Below are positions 56,205-64,000 of a DNA stretch of 64,000 nt, one piece after another (the first letter of the stretch is position 1; each line of letters begins with the position of its first letter). Position numbers and translations under genes: made by a program. The DNA lies in assembly GCA_016794035.1 (NCBI GenBank), contig JAEUHS010000059.1:1-64000 (forward strand), written 5' to 3'. The DNA is from Planctomycetota bacterium. GTDB lineage: Bacteria; Planctomycetota; UBA1135; UBA2386. The notes below the pieces were generated by a model, which saw nothing but the letters and a program-made list of their open reading frames with translations, was not told the DNA's origin and ran no database searches.

Positions 56205-56493
56205 CGGTGCGCAGGTCGGCGTTGCCGGTGAAACGATCGACCTCCTTGCCGTCCTTGAAGAAGACGCAGGTCGGCACGCTCATGATGCCGAGGCTGGCCG
56301 CGGAGTCCTGCGCGGCGTCGATGTCGATCTTGTAGACGTCCATGCGGCCCTTGTAGTCGCCGGCGACCTTCTCGATCGTCGGCGCCAGGGCTTTGCAAGG
56401 CTGGCACCAGCTCGCCGAGAAGTCGACGAGGACCGGGTTCTTGGCGGCCTGCAGGGTGCTCTGGAAGTTGGTGTCGGTGAGTTCGGTGACCAT
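56173..56493 (-). CDS. trxA: Thioredoxin
   Basis: A 106-residue cytosolic disulfide reductase with active site W29-C30-Q31-P32-C33; the usual CGPC is CQPC here. Fold markers include DFSASWCQPCKALAP and IMSVPTCVFFKDGKEVDRFTG, with the cis-proline in SVPT. I chose ATG 56493, the normal trx start. It is downstream of the Mrp and small Cys-protein genes, and its 3' end overlaps the convergent membrane protein gene. Confidence 0.92.
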   Translation of the reverse strand: MVTELTDTNFQSTLQAAKNPVLVDFSASWCQPCKALAPTIEKVAGDYKGRMDVYKIDIDAAQDSAASLGIMSVPTCVFFKDGKEVDRFTGNADLRTVKGHVDRVLG

Positions 56494-56592
56494 GGTTTCT
56501 GTGCAGCGGCCGCGGAGCGCGCAGGCCGGAAGCCGTAGATTCTGTCCCACGTCGTGGGACGTGCAAGGTGTTGGTGGGAGGAGTGTGCGCGG

Positions 56593-56814
56593 TCAGTTGC
56601 CGCGGTTCATCGCGGCGAGCAGGCGCTCGGTGGGAATCCCGTTCTGCATCGCGACGTCGGCGATCGAGTCGTGCGGGTTGAAGCCGCAGTTCTGGCAGCC
56701 GCCGAGATGGAAGTCGCGCATCAGCACCATGCCCAGCGATGGATCGGCGGTGAGCACTTCCAGCATGGTGGTCTGCGCGGTGAAGGACGTCTGGTGGTCG
56801 GTCTTCTCGTTCAT
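56593..56814 (-). CDS. Small Cys-protein (DUF1858/ScdA-N-like)
   Basis: A 73-residue protein with the pattern LGMVLMRDFHLGGCQNCGFN then DSIADVAMQNGIPTERLLAAM. Helical, with a CQNC pair near 40-43, it resembles the DUF1858/DUF542 domain found next to hybrid-cluster and Fe-S repair proteins. ATG 56814 lies 20 bp after the mrp stop; thioredoxin follows 99 bp on. It may bind a metal or Fe-S cluster or exchange disulfides with thioredoxin. Confidence 0.6.
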   Translation of the reverse strand: MNEKTDHQTSFTAQTTMLEVLTADPSLGMVLMRDFHLGGCQNCGFNPHDSIADVAMQNGIPTERLLAAMNRGN

Positions 56815-56834
56815 GGTCGTTCGGATCTCTGGAT

Positions 56835-57899
56835 TCACTCTGCGTTGAGGATGCTGACGCGCTGGGCCACCTTGCCGGCGATCTCCGACAGGGCGCGGGC
56901 GCTGGCCGAGTCGGGCGCCGCGATGGTGATGGGGTTGCCGGCGTCGCCACCTTCGCGGACGGCGATCTCCAGCGGCACCTGGCCCAGCAGCGGAATCCCG
57001 AACTCGCGTTCGATCTTCGCCCCGCCACCGCTGCCGAACAGGTGGTAGCGTTCGCTGGATCCCGGCGGCGAGAACCAGGCCATGTTCTCGACCACCCCGA
57101 GCACCGGGACGTTGACGGTCTGGAACATCCGGATGGCCTTGCGCACGTCCAACACCGATACGTCCTGCGGTGTCGTGACGATGATGGCGCCCATCAGGTG
57201 CGCCTGTTGGCTGAGCGACAGTTGCGCATCGCCCGTGCCGGGCGGCAGATCGACGACCAGGTAGTCCAGGTCGCGCCACGCGACGTCGAACAGGAACTGC
57301 CGCACCGCGGAGTGCAGCATCGGCCCGCGCCAGATGACCGGCTGGTCGTCGGCCACGAGCAAGGCCATCGACATGACCTGCAATCCGTGGCGCTCGAACG
57401 GCACGATCTTCTTGTCCTCGACTGTGGGCTGGCCGGTCAGTCCGAGCATCAGCGGCACGTTCGGTCCGTACACGTCCGCATCGAGGATGCCGACGCGGGC
57501 GCCGGTCCGCTGCAGCGCGCAAGCCAGGTTCACCGCGACGGTGCTCTTGCCGACGCCGCCCTTGCCCGACGAGACCGCCAGCACGTTCTTGACGCCGGGG
57601 ATCAGGCCCTTCTCGCCGAGCACCGGACGGCTCGCGGTGACCCGCGCGGACATCGTCACGGTGACCTGTTCGACGCCGGGCAGGCCGCGGACCGCACGTT
57701 CTGCCTGTTCCCGCATCAAGTCCTTGACCGGACAGGCGGGGGTCGTCAGTTCGAGCGTGAAGGCGACGTTGGCGCCGCAGATTCGCAGATCCTTGACGAA
57801 CCCCAGATCGACGACGTCGCGATGCAGGTCGGGGTCGCGGACGGCCCGCAGGGCCTCGAGCACGGCGGCTTCCGTCGGTGAGACGAGCGGGGTTGGCAT
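56835..57899 (-). CDS. mrp: Mrp/NBP35 family Fe-S carrier ATPase lacking the CxxC
   Basis: A 354-residue P-loop ATPase that delivers Fe-S clusters. N-terminal MIP18-like (DUF59) domain with TPACP (53-57), deviant Walker A SGKGGVGKST (111-120), DADVYGPNVP, and LPPGTGDAQLS. The usual C-terminal cluster-binding CxxC after ENM is absent: the site reads ENMAWFSPPGSSERYHLFG. ATG 57899 is favoured by TTGAAA and a weak TAATTC box placing the transcript start at the ATG. First gene of an mrp-small Cys protein-trxA group. Confidence 0.9.
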   Translation of the reverse strand: MPTPLVSPTEAAVLEALRAVRDPDLHRDVVDLGFVKDLRICGANVAFTLELTTPACPVKDLMREQAERAVRGLPGVEQVTVTMSARVTASRPVLGEKGLIPGVKNVLAVSSGKGGVGKSTVAVNLACALQRTGARVGILDADVYGPNVPLMLGLTGQPTVEDKKIVPFERHGLQVMSMALLVADDQPVIWRGPMLHSAVRQFLFDVAWRDLDYLVVDLPPGTGDAQLSLSQQAHLMGAIIVTTPQDVSVLDVRKAIRMFQTVNVPVLGVVENMAWFSPPGSSERYHLFGSGGGAKIEREFGIPLLGQVPLEIAVREGGDAGNPITIAAPDSASARALSEIAGKVAQRVSILNAE

Positions 57900-58170
57900 G
57901 GCGGCAGAATTAGCCTGAGAATAGGGCACATTTCAAGCTCCGCCGCGGGCGGCCGCGATCCGGGTGTCCCCCCGGCTTCAGCGGGCGGTTACAAGGCGTT
58001 GGTGGCGAGCGGCTTGCGGCCCATGCCGCCGACGCCTGCTCACGCTGGTTCCCAGCGATCGACGGGCGCTGCGGAAGGAAGCTCCGTCCCACGCGTCGAA
58101 TGCTGCCGGCGCCGCCGCCTCGTACTGAGCCAGGCCTGCAAGCCGCCCCGTCATCGCCTGCCCGAGAAGC

Positions 58171-58176
58171 TAGAGT
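58171..58176 (+). promoter_or_regulatory. Putative -10 box of the anchored secreted protein gene
   Basis: TAGAGT ends 6 nt before ATG 58183 (3 nt before ATG 58180), so the mRNA would be leaderless. The 270 bp upstream (57900-58170) hold no other gene that I can see. Confidence 0.4.
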
Positions 58177-58182
58177 CCCATG

Positions 58183-59130
58183 ATGCTCATCCGCCGAATC
58201 CTGCCACTGCTGCTGCTCGCGACCTGGCTGCCGAGCCAGGAGGACCGTCTCAACGAGAAGGAGATGGAGATGGAGAAGCGCATCCGGATGCGTGCCGAGC
58301 GGGGCGAGGGCAAGGAGAAGTCGGAAGACGGGAAGATGTCGGAGGAGGAGGAACTGAAGCGCCTCACACCCGAGGAGCGACTGGCGCGCACGGTGCGGAC
58401 CAATGCGTCGGCGTTCTGTCGCTTCGTGGCCGCGATCAAGCCGCAGAAGCTGATGCCTGGACAGTCGGGAGTCATGGTGGTCTCGGCCCTGCTGAACGGT
58501 CAGGCGGTGTTGCCATCGCCGCCGCCGATGGAGATGGTCGCGGCCCGGCAGCAGGGGATCGTGACGCTGGGCGAACTCGGCTTCCACCCGGCAGAACTGG
58601 CGCGTCAGGCAACCGGGTATGTCGGGCGGCCGGTCTACGACAACTACGCCATCTTCGAGATCCCCGTGACGGTCGCCGCGGATGCCACCGTCGGCACCAA
58701 GCAGCCCGTCATCATCGACCTGCGCTTCGACATCTACGACGGAGTGACGGCCCAGCCGATCGGACGCTTCTTCGACCGCGCCACGGCGGAGGTCGAGGTC
58801 GGGCGCACGCTCGATCCGGCGGTCCAGGGTGGCCGCTCCGTGTCCGTGGAGCCGGCCGTCGTCGATGACGGGTCGGCCGGTTCTGGGAGCGCGCCGGACC
58901 CTGTGCCCGGCGTCCCAGCCCAGGACGACGGGAAGGTGATCCGCGGTCAGGAACCGTCGATCGTATCCGAGCCGAGCGCGGCGACCGCCCACGGCCTGCC
59001 GGAGCCCGCAGCCCCTGCGGGTGACTGGTCGCCGATCCCCGACGACAGCGGCATGCTGCCGTTGCCGGTGTGGCTTGGCGGCGGGGCGCTGCTGTTGGTG
59101 ATCGTGCTGATGCTCGCGCGCCGGAAGTAG
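58183..59130 (+). CDS. Secreted protein with charged coil and C-terminal membrane anchor
   Basis: A 315-residue exported protein (ATG 58180 would add one Met). Signal peptide about 1-16, then a Glu/Lys/Arg-rich, Met-rich coiled section (about 19-60), a beta-rich central domain (about 75-205, with a conserved-looking DLRFDIYDGVTAQPIGRFF), a disordered Asp/Pro/Ala-rich linker, and a C-terminal helix (PLPVWLGGGALLLVIVLML) followed by ARRK. No family recognised. Monocistronic, apparently leaderless. Confidence 0.6.
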   Translation: MLIRRILPLLLLATWLPSQEDRLNEKEMEMEKRIRMRAERGEGKEKSEDGKMSEEEELKRLTPEERLARTVRTNASAFCRFVAAIKPQKLMPGQSGVMVVSALLNGQAVLPSPPPMEMVAARQQGIVTLGELGFHPAELARQATGYVGRPVYDNYAIFEIPVTVAADATVGTKQPVIIDLRFDIYDGVTAQPIGRFFDRATAEVEVGRTLDPAVQGGRSVSVEPAVVDDGSAGSGSAPDPVPGVPAQDDGKVIRGQEPSIVSEPSAATAHGLPEPAAPAGDWSPIPDDSGMLPLPVWLGGGALLLVIVLMLARRK

Positions 59131-59318
59131 CGCGGCGAGGCGTGTCCGACGATCTGCACGCGGCGCGGAGTCCGGGTGCCGGGCGCTCGTCCTGGATGCG
59201 GCACGGTTCTTGTCGACTTCGATCTCACGGTGCGTCCGAGCCGTTGCTCGTGGCGAACACCGCTGCAGCGGAGTCGGCGTATCACCAGGCTCCGGAACCA
59301 CTGCCACGGAGGTTGGCC

Positions 59319-60524
59319 ATGATGTTGCCGAAGTTCCTGTCGAAGCGACGGAAGCCCTTGTCCGCCGGACAGCTCGTACCGCTCGAGCAACTCGATCACA
59401 TGCTGGATGTGACGTCGGACCGGTTCACGTCGACGGTGGAGAGGCTGGCGGGACAGTTTCTTCGTTCCCGCGCCACCCTCGATCTGGCCCAGTTTCGAGA
59501 AGGCCGGCGCTCGCCTGTCAATCAGGCAGGCATGCCTGACATTCCGGACCTGCGCGGCACTTCCTACCAAACCGAACTGCGGCGCATCACGCCGATGGAC
59601 CGGGAGGAAGAATTCCGCATGGCGCGCCGACACGAGTTCCTCCGGGCCCTCGTGATTCGCGGCCTGGTTGCTGCTGGCTTCGACGCATCCGAGGCCGAGC
59701 AGCGGATCCATCGCCCGGCCAGGGAGCTGGTGGCGGAGCTGCGTGCCCGCCCGGCGAGCCGTGCCGTGGATGCGTCGTGGCTGGAGCACGTCGTCGGCCA
59801 ACTGGAAGAGCTGCGCAACCTCTATGTCGAGGGCGCTCTCTACATCGTGTTGAGCACCGTGAATCGCTACCGAGGCCTCGGTGTCGACACCGCCGACCTG
59901 ATTCAGGAGGGCAACGCATCCTTGTTCCAGGCGATCGACGGGTTCGACTGGCGCCGCGACGTCCGGTTCCGGACCTACGCGCAGTATTGGGTCCACCAGG
60001 CGGTGCTGAAGATGCTCTACAACAGTTCGCGCACCGTGCGGGTGCCGATCTGGGTGCAGAAGGTGCTGGGCAAGATCCGCCGCGCCCAGGAGGCGGGGCG
60101 GCGGGAAGGGCGCGAGCTGACGCCGGAAGAACTCGGCACTCGCATCGGCATCCCCGCCGAGCGCGTGAAGTGGGTGCTGGCGACGCGTCGCTATGCCGTG
60201 AGCCTCGATGCCGAGATCGCGACGGGTGAGGGCGGCACGATGGCGCAGAGCCTGCCCGACCCCAGCTTGGTCCCGATCCCCGAGTCGATCCCGGCCGGCG
60301 ACCTGCGCGAGGTGCTGAACGAGACCATGGCCGACCTGCCGCCGCGCGAGCAGGGCATCCTGCGGCGCCGCTTCGGTCTCGACGGCGACGAACCACAGAC
60401 GCTCGGTCAGATCGCCGTCGATCTCGGCATCACCGCGGAGCGCGTGCGTCAGCTGCAGAACGCCGCGCTCGGCCGCATCAAGAAGCCGAGCAAGTTGCGG
60501 CGCCTGCAGGCGTTCGTCGAGTGA
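59319..60524 (+). CDS. RNA polymerase sigma-70-family factor
   Basis: A 401-residue sigma factor with region 2 (about 172-235: YIVLSTVNRYRGLGVDTADL, then IQEGNASLFQAIDGF and FRTYAQYWVHQAVLKML), region 3 (LTPEELGTRIGIPAERVKWV) and region 4 (LPPREQGILRRRFGLDGDEP, then TLGQIAVDLGITAERVRQLQ). The first 90 residues replace region 1.1 with an unrelated basic segment. CGGAGG precedes ATG 59319. It is neither ECF nor clearly RpoD; a group 2/3 alternative factor is likely. Confidence 0.88.
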   Translation: MMLPKFLSKRRKPLSAGQLVPLEQLDHMLDVTSDRFTSTVERLAGQFLRSRATLDLAQFREGRRSPVNQAGMPDIPDLRGTSYQTELRRITPMDREEEFRMARRHEFLRALVIRGLVAAGFDASEAEQRIHRPARELVAELRARPASRAVDASWLEHVVGQLEELRNLYVEGALYIVLSTVNRYRGLGVDTADLIQEGNASLFQAIDGFDWRRDVRFRTYAQYWVHQAVLKMLYNSSRTVRVPIWVQKVLGKIRRAQEAGRREGRELTPEELGTRIGIPAERVKWVLATRRYAVSLDAEIATGEGGTMAQSLPDPSLVPIPESIPAGDLREVLNETMADLPPREQGILRRRFGLDGDEPQTLGQIAVDLGITAERVRQLQNAALGRIKKPSKLRRLQAFVE

Positions 60525-60546
60525 GCCGAGGCGAGCATCGCGGCGG

Positions 60547-61440
60547 TCACGCGTCGTCGCGATCCTGCTCCCGGCCCTCGTTGGCGTTCTGCTGCATGTC
60601 CGCCCACGCGTCCTCGAAGAGCCGGCGGTAGACGGCCGGGCGCTGGTCGCGATGCACCGGCAGGATGCGGTGCATGGTGCGGACCTTCCGGAGCTCGATC
60701 TCGGCGATCAGGGCGCCCGCATCCCCGGTGCCGACCGCGAGCAGTTCGCCGGTCGGATCGACGATGCGTCCGTCGCCGAGGAACGACTGCGGTTCCTGGC
60801 TCTTTACCGACGGCTCCTGGCCGGTGCGATTGCAGCCGAGCACGAACACCTGGTTCTCGATGGCGCGCGCGCGCAGCAGGGTGCGCCAGTGTTGTGCCCG
60901 GGCTTCGGGCCATTGACCCGGCACCAGCAGCAGCTCGGCGCCCTTGTGGAAGTAGTAACGCGCGAGCTCCGGGAAGCGCAGGTCGTAGCAGACCAGCACG
61001 CCGAATCGGCCCAATCGCGTCGAGAAGACCCGCGGTTCGTCGCCCGCCGTGTGATGGCGCGGTTCGAGGTTCGGCGAGAACAGGTGCATCTTGCGGTAGG
61101 AGCCGATGCGCTCGCCGCGATCGAAGACCGTCGCGGTGTTGTAGATCTTGCCGTCGGCCGACTCGATCGCGCTGCCGACCGCCAGCAGGTCGTGGGTGGC
61201 GGACAATTCCTGCAGCTCGCGATCCGCAGCCTCGGCTGCGGCGACGATCTGCTCGTCGAACGACGTCAGGAACGAGGTCGACCACAGCTCCGGCAAGACG
61301 CAGAGGGCCGCGCCGGCATCGGCTGCTTCCTCGACCCCCGCTCGCATCGCGGCGCAGTTCGCCGCCACGTCGCCCGGGCGCACGTCGAACTGGATGCACG
61401 CGGCGCGGTAGTCCTCGATCGTCGTTTCGGTGGCGGTCAC
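60547..61440 (-). CDS. Carbon-nitrogen hydrolase (nitrilase superfamily)
   Basis: A 297-residue amidase with the catalytic triad visible: E51 (LPELW), K117 (YRKMHLF) and C151 (VCYDLRFPE). CYDLRFPEL is typical of omega-amidase / NIT2-like members. I chose GTG 61440: TATCCT ends 7 nt upstream (leaderless), and a longer frame to 61530 would run through the 17-bp hairpin. Substrate likely a short omega-amide. Confidence 0.88.
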   Translation of the reverse strand: MTATETTIEDYRAACIQFDVRPGDVAANCAAMRAGVEEAADAGAALCVLPELWSTSFLTSFDEQIVAAAEAADRELQELSATHDLLAVGSAIESADGKIYNTATVFDRGERIGSYRKMHLFSPNLEPRHHTAGDEPRVFSTRLGRFGVLVCYDLRFPELARYYFHKGAELLLVPGQWPEARAQHWRTLLRARAIENQVFVLGCNRTGQEPSVKSQEPQSFLGDGRIVDPTGELLAVGTGDAGALIAEIELRKVRTMHRILPVHRDQRPAVYRRLFEDAWADMQQNANEGREQDRDDA

Positions 61441-61447
61441 CGTGATC

Positions 61448-61453
61448 AGGATA
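61448..61453 (-). promoter_or_regulatory. Putative -10 box of the nitrilase-family gene
   Basis: On the minus strand TATCCT ends 7 nt before GTG 61440; a weak TTACGG lies 17 bp further upstream. The position supports a leaderless GTG start. Confidence 0.4.
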
Positions 61454-61511
61454 GCGGCGGCGGCGTACGGCCGTAACTGCGAAGACGCCTTCGATGCCGT
61501 CCCGGAACGCA

Positions 61512-61547
61512 ACGCGGGGGACCGTCGCACGCGACGGTCCCCCGCGT
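61512..61547 (-). terminator. Strong hairpin downstream of the HU gene
   Basis: A perfect 17-bp inverted repeat (arms 61512-61528 and 61531-61547, 2-nt centre) begins 19 bp after the HU stop. It would fold into a very stable hairpin. No T-run follows on the minus strand, so it may block read-through or protect the mRNA 3' end and not be a classical intrinsic terminator. Confidence 0.5.
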
Positions 61548-61566
61548 CGGTACCCGGGTGACGGGA

Positions 61567-61998
61567 TCAGCCCTTGAAGAGCATGTCGTCGGTCGGCAGG
61601 CCCGGCGACTTCTTGTTCCTGGGCGCCGCGTTGGTGCGCGTCTCGACGATCAGCTGATCGCTCGGCTTGAAGATGATCGTCTCCTTGTTGGCGACGTCGA
61701 TGCTCTCGCCGGTCAGCGGGTGCTTGTAGGCTCGGCCCTTGCGAATCCGGCGCTCGAAGGTGCCGAACCCCTTGACCGCCACCTTGCCGCGACCGCGCAG
61801 CAGATCGCTGACGGCGTCGAGCACCGCGTCCAGGACGCGTGCGGCCGTGCGCCGCGGAACGTTCAGTTCCTCGGCGACCCGGTCGGCCAGAATGCCCTTG
61901 TTGGCTTGGCGACCGAAGGCCTCCTCGGCGGCAGCCGTGACCTTCCCAGTCGCCTGATCCATGCGATCCATCGCATCCTGCTTCGTCGTACGGGTCAT
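61567..61998 (-). CDS. HU/IHF-family DNA-binding protein
   Basis: Histone-like DNA-bending protein, 143 residues. The HU fold is clear: VPRRTAARVLDAVLDAVSDL, GRGKVAVKGFGTFERRIRKG (beta-arm start) and KHPLTGESIDVANKETIIFK. The N-terminal about 45 residues and a basic tail (RNKKSPGLPTDDMLFKG) are extra compared with the usual 90. ATG 61998. A perfect 17-bp hairpin follows the gene. Confidence 0.92.
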   Translation of the reverse strand: MTRTTKQDAMDRMDQATGKVTAAAEEAFGRQANKGILADRVAEELNVPRRTAARVLDAVLDAVSDLLRGRGKVAVKGFGTFERRIRKGRAYKHPLTGESIDVANKETIIFKPSDQLIVETRTNAAPRNKKSPGLPTDDMLFKG

Positions 61999-62072
61999 CC
62001 GTGAGTCCCCTGTTTCCCGGTTGGCTTCGTTGCGGCAGGCTCCCCGCCTGCCAGATTCGTTTGTCCTCTCCG

Positions 62073-62888
62073 TCAGCTCTTTGCGGCCTGCGGAGTCGTT
62101 CGCGGCGCCCCGACGTAGCGTTCGAGGCCCGAGACCAACTTCGCGAGGTAGCGCGCAGCGACGCTGCCGGGGAAGACTTCGCTGAACGGCGCGCGCTTCA
62201 AAACGGCGCCCTCAACGGAGCTATCTTCCGGCAGCAGCCCGAGCCAGTTGAGGTCGAAGCCCAAAAAGCGCTCGGTGCAGCCCTTGAGCTTCAAGAACAC
62301 CTGCTCCGCCTCTTCGGGTGAACGCACGCGATTCACGACGCAGTGGATCGGCTTGGTGTAGCCGTCCTGCACGACGACCTTGACGATCCCGTAGGCGTCT
62401 GCGATCGCCGCGAAGTTGCTCGTCGTGACCAGGATCGTGTGGTCGGCGATGCTGACGAAGTCGGTCACGCCCTTCGAGACGCCTGCGCCGGTGTCCAGCA
62501 GGACCACGTCGCAGAACGGCGAGAGCTCCTCGATGGCGACGCAGATGCGTGCCCGGCCGTTGTCGTCGAGATTCGCCATCTCCTTGACGCCGCTGCCGCC
62601 GCTGATGAACTTCACCTTGCAGGGGCCGGTCTCGATGATGTCGGCGAGTTCGGCCTTGCCGTCGATGTAGTCCGACAGGGTCTTGGTCGGCTTGATCCCC
62701 GCGAGGATGTGCGCGTTGGCCAGTCCCAGGTCGGTGTCGACGATGACCGTTCTGTGGCCGCGTCGACTGAACTCGCAGGCGAGGTTGACCGAGAGCGATG
62801 TCTTGCCGACGCCGCCCTTTCCCGACGTCACGGCGAAGATGGTCGCTCGCTTGCCCGTCTTTTCGGACATGTTCAGTTTCTCAGACAT
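62073..62888 (-). CDS. FlhG/MinD-like ParA-family ATPase
   Basis: A 271-residue cytosolic ATPase with deviant Walker A SGKGGVGKTSLSVNLA, DTDLGLANAHILAG (the signature aspartate block of FlhG/YlxH) and LLDTGAGVSKGVTDF. Such proteins set the number or placement of flagella or other polar machines. Two close starts exist (ATG 62888 and ATG 62870). No flagellar gene lies nearby, and no membrane-targeting helix is obvious at the C terminus. Confidence 0.85.
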   Translation of the reverse strand: MSEKLNMSEKTGKRATIFAVTSGKGGVGKTSLSVNLACEFSRRGHRTVIVDTDLGLANAHILAGIKPTKTLSDYIDGKAELADIIETGPCKVKFISGGSGVKEMANLDDNGRARICVAIEELSPFCDVVLLDTGAGVSKGVTDFVSIADHTILVTTSNFAAIADAYGIVKVVVQDGYTKPIHCVVNRVRSPEEAEQVFLKLKGCTERFLGFDLNWLGLLPEDSSVEGAVLKRAPFSEVFPGSVAARYLAKLVSGLERYVGAPRTTPQAAKS

Positions 62889-63082
62889 GTTTCGTCACCG
62901 TCCGCCCGCGGCGGCACTGGGCGATTCATCGGCAACGACATCCTCCGAGCTTGTGTCCAACTGCGGGACGTCGCCGGACATGGGTCTCAACGAGTCGCGG
63001 CGACCTGTCGATCTACTCCACACCGAGCCGACCGGCGATCCTGCCGGCTTCCGCGTCGGGTCAGGCGGAGCCCAAAGAGCCC

Positions 63083-63571
63083 ATGGCGTCGAATCTGCGG
63101 CGAACCAGTGATCGTGACCTCCTGCCACTCGCGGCGTCCGGCATGCGGCATGCGGCGCTGTGGTTGCCGGCGCTGGTGATCGTGGTCACCTCACTGGTCC
63201 TGACCGACTATTGCCGCCAGCTGCTGAACGATGCGAAGCAGGCGGCGCCCGGCGCGCTCGACGGGTTCACGCTCTCGTTCGTGCTCGGCGGGTTCGTCCT
63301 GGCCAGTGCCGCACTGGTCATGGTCCAGGCCAGTCGGATCGCGAGTCGCGTCGAGGGTCCGGAACGTCGCCTGATCCAGGCATTGCGTCGCATGCGGGGC
63401 GGCGATCTCTCGTTCCGCGTGCATCTGCGCCGCGGCGACCCGCTGACCGCCGTTGCCCGCGAGTGCAACGAACTGCTCGACTGGCTCAACGCCAATCCAC
63501 CGGCGGGGGCGCGGGTCGGCGGCGACATCGTCGACGTCGCCCACGAGCAGCTCGAAGAGGTGGCGCCGTGA
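63083..63571 (+). CDS. Two-helix membrane protein with HAMP linker but no output domain
   Basis: A 162-residue protein with helices near 22-45 and 63-85 and a HAMP-type segment (SRIASRVEGPERRLIQALRR, then MRGGDLSFRVHLRRGDPLTA). It has the same architecture as the protein at 46379-47032, though similarity is mainly in layout. No kinase or receptor domain. Its stop overlaps the GTG of the next gene (GTGA). The 194 bp upstream to the FlhG-like gene have no clear gene. Confidence 0.6.
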   Translation: MASNLRRTSDRDLLPLAASGMRHAALWLPALVIVVTSLVLTDYCRQLLNDAKQAAPGALDGFTLSFVLGGFVLASAALVMVQASRIASRVEGPERRLIQALRRMRGGDLSFRVHLRRGDPLTAVARECNELLDWLNANPPAGARVGGDIVDVAHEQLEEVAP

Positions 63572-63861
63572 GGCTGCACGGCCCACGGCGACAGGAATGG
63601 TTCGTGGCCGCCTTGGTGGTGGCCGCCGCGGGGGGGAGCGCGTGGCAGTTGCACGAGCACGCGCGCGCGATCGATGCGCACAGCGCCCGCCGCGAGGAAC
63701 AGCTGGAGCGGCTGTCGGAACTGTCGCAGGCGACTGCGTTGGCGGATCGTGGCGCGCAGGCCGTGGCCGGCGTGTTCGATGGCCACGAGGTCGTGGTGGC
63801 ACGTGCGCCGTGGGGCACGCACCTGGCGCTGCGGCCTGGCGCCGCGGAGGGCGAGCGATGA
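63568..63861 (+). CDS. Small single-pass membrane protein of unknown function
   Basis: A 97-residue protein: basic N terminus, one helix (about 11-27), a coiled-coil stretch (EHARAIDAHSARREEQLERL, about 29-50) and a short beta-rich end. It starts at GTG 63568 and ends overlapping the next ATG (ATGA). It belongs to an operon with the HAMP protein and the gene running off the window. Confidence 0.55.
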   Translation: MRLHGPRRQEWFVAALVVAAAGGSAWQLHEHARAIDAHSARREEQLERLSELSQATALADRGAQAVAGVFDGHEVVVARAPWGTHLALRPGAAEGER

Positions 63862-64000
63862 TCGACGCCGGTGAACCTGTCGGCTGGTCGCCCTGGCGCA
63901 GCCTGTTCGATTCCCCGCTGCTGGTCGCCGCCTGGGGCGCCATCGTCTGCGGTTGCCTCGCCATGCTCGACGTCGGTGCCGCCCTCGAGCGCGCCGAGTC
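63858..64000 (+). CDS. Start of a membrane protein gene, truncated by the window end
   Basis: Only 47 codons are present (MIDAGEPVGWSPWRSLF...), including a hydrophobic helix near 20-40. It overlaps the previous gene by ATGA. It continues beyond 64000; function unknown. Confidence 0.5.
   Translation, partial: MIDAGEPVGWSPWRSLFDSPLLVAAWGAIVCGCLAMLDVGAALERAE

Overview
The window is about 70% GC and densely coded on both strands, with no insertion sequence, prophage or CRISPR array and no intergenic stretch over 300 bp. Most genes are chromosomal housekeeping functions, and many neighbours overlap by ATGA, GTGA or TGATG. The gene content (oversized pseudopilin-like proteins, membrane pyrophosphatase, FHA protein, YyaL-type protein, several secreted proteins of unknown function) fits a high-GC Planctomycetota chromosome. 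That assignment is an inference from gene content; no marker gene was placed on a tree.

Layout. 1-5.4 kb: UbiA prenyltransferase plus a polyprenyl-phosphate sugar transferase, a beta-hydroxyacid dehydrogenase, a secreted gluzincin-like protein and RNase III. 5.4-10.6 kb: purK-purE coupled to a shortened SbtA-like gene, then typA, a SanA/YdcF protein and maf. 10.7-14.7 kb: di-heme cytochrome peroxidase, enoyl-CoA hydratase and an ADP-forming acyl-CoA synthetase. 14.8-23 kb: a heterodimeric ABC exporter, divergent from two pseudopilin-type genes, one of 1168 residues. 23.2-28.2 kb: rpoZ, yyaL, rsfS, hppA. 28.3-31.7 kb: a four-gene ABC/DedA operon. 31.8-37.3 kb: FHA protein, a three-gene glycosyltransferase operon with a broken middle gene, and a secreted repeat protein. 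37.5-40.2 kb: HD phosphohydrolase, outer-membrane barrel and a heavy-metal-domain lipoprotein. 40.2-43 kb: membrane protein, PolB-like exonuclease, aminotransferase. 43.1-48.8 kb: large membrane-anchored protein, tRNA-Leu, GspG-like pseudopilin, HAMP protein, histidine kinase. 48.9-57.9 kb: PLP decarboxylase, SirB1-like protein, ceramidase-like lipoprotein, M50 protease, xseB, xseA, lipB, thioredoxin, a small Cys protein and Mrp. 58.2-64 kb: anchored secreted protein, sigma factor, nitrilase-family amidase, HU, a FlhG/MinD-like ATPase and the start of a HAMP-protein operon running off the end.

The strongest new observation is at 39727-40212. A lipoprotein with a heavy-metal-associated (HMA) domain has an in-frame TGA exactly where the first cysteine of the metal-binding CxxC should be, followed at the right distance by a perfect 7-bp hairpin with a G-starting loop, as in bacterial SECIS elements. 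I read it as a probable selenoprotein (UxxC) that ordinary gene calling would split or lose. It is coupled to an outer-membrane barrel and an HD hydrolase.

Other items worth attention are a glycosyltransferase frameshifted by a 32-bp tandem duplication, an SbtA-like gene lacking its middle but still coupled to purE, a HARP-like domain fused to exonuclease VII, an Mrp ATPase lacking its CxxC, and recurrent TAnnnT boxes placed so close to start codons that several mRNAs are probably leaderless.
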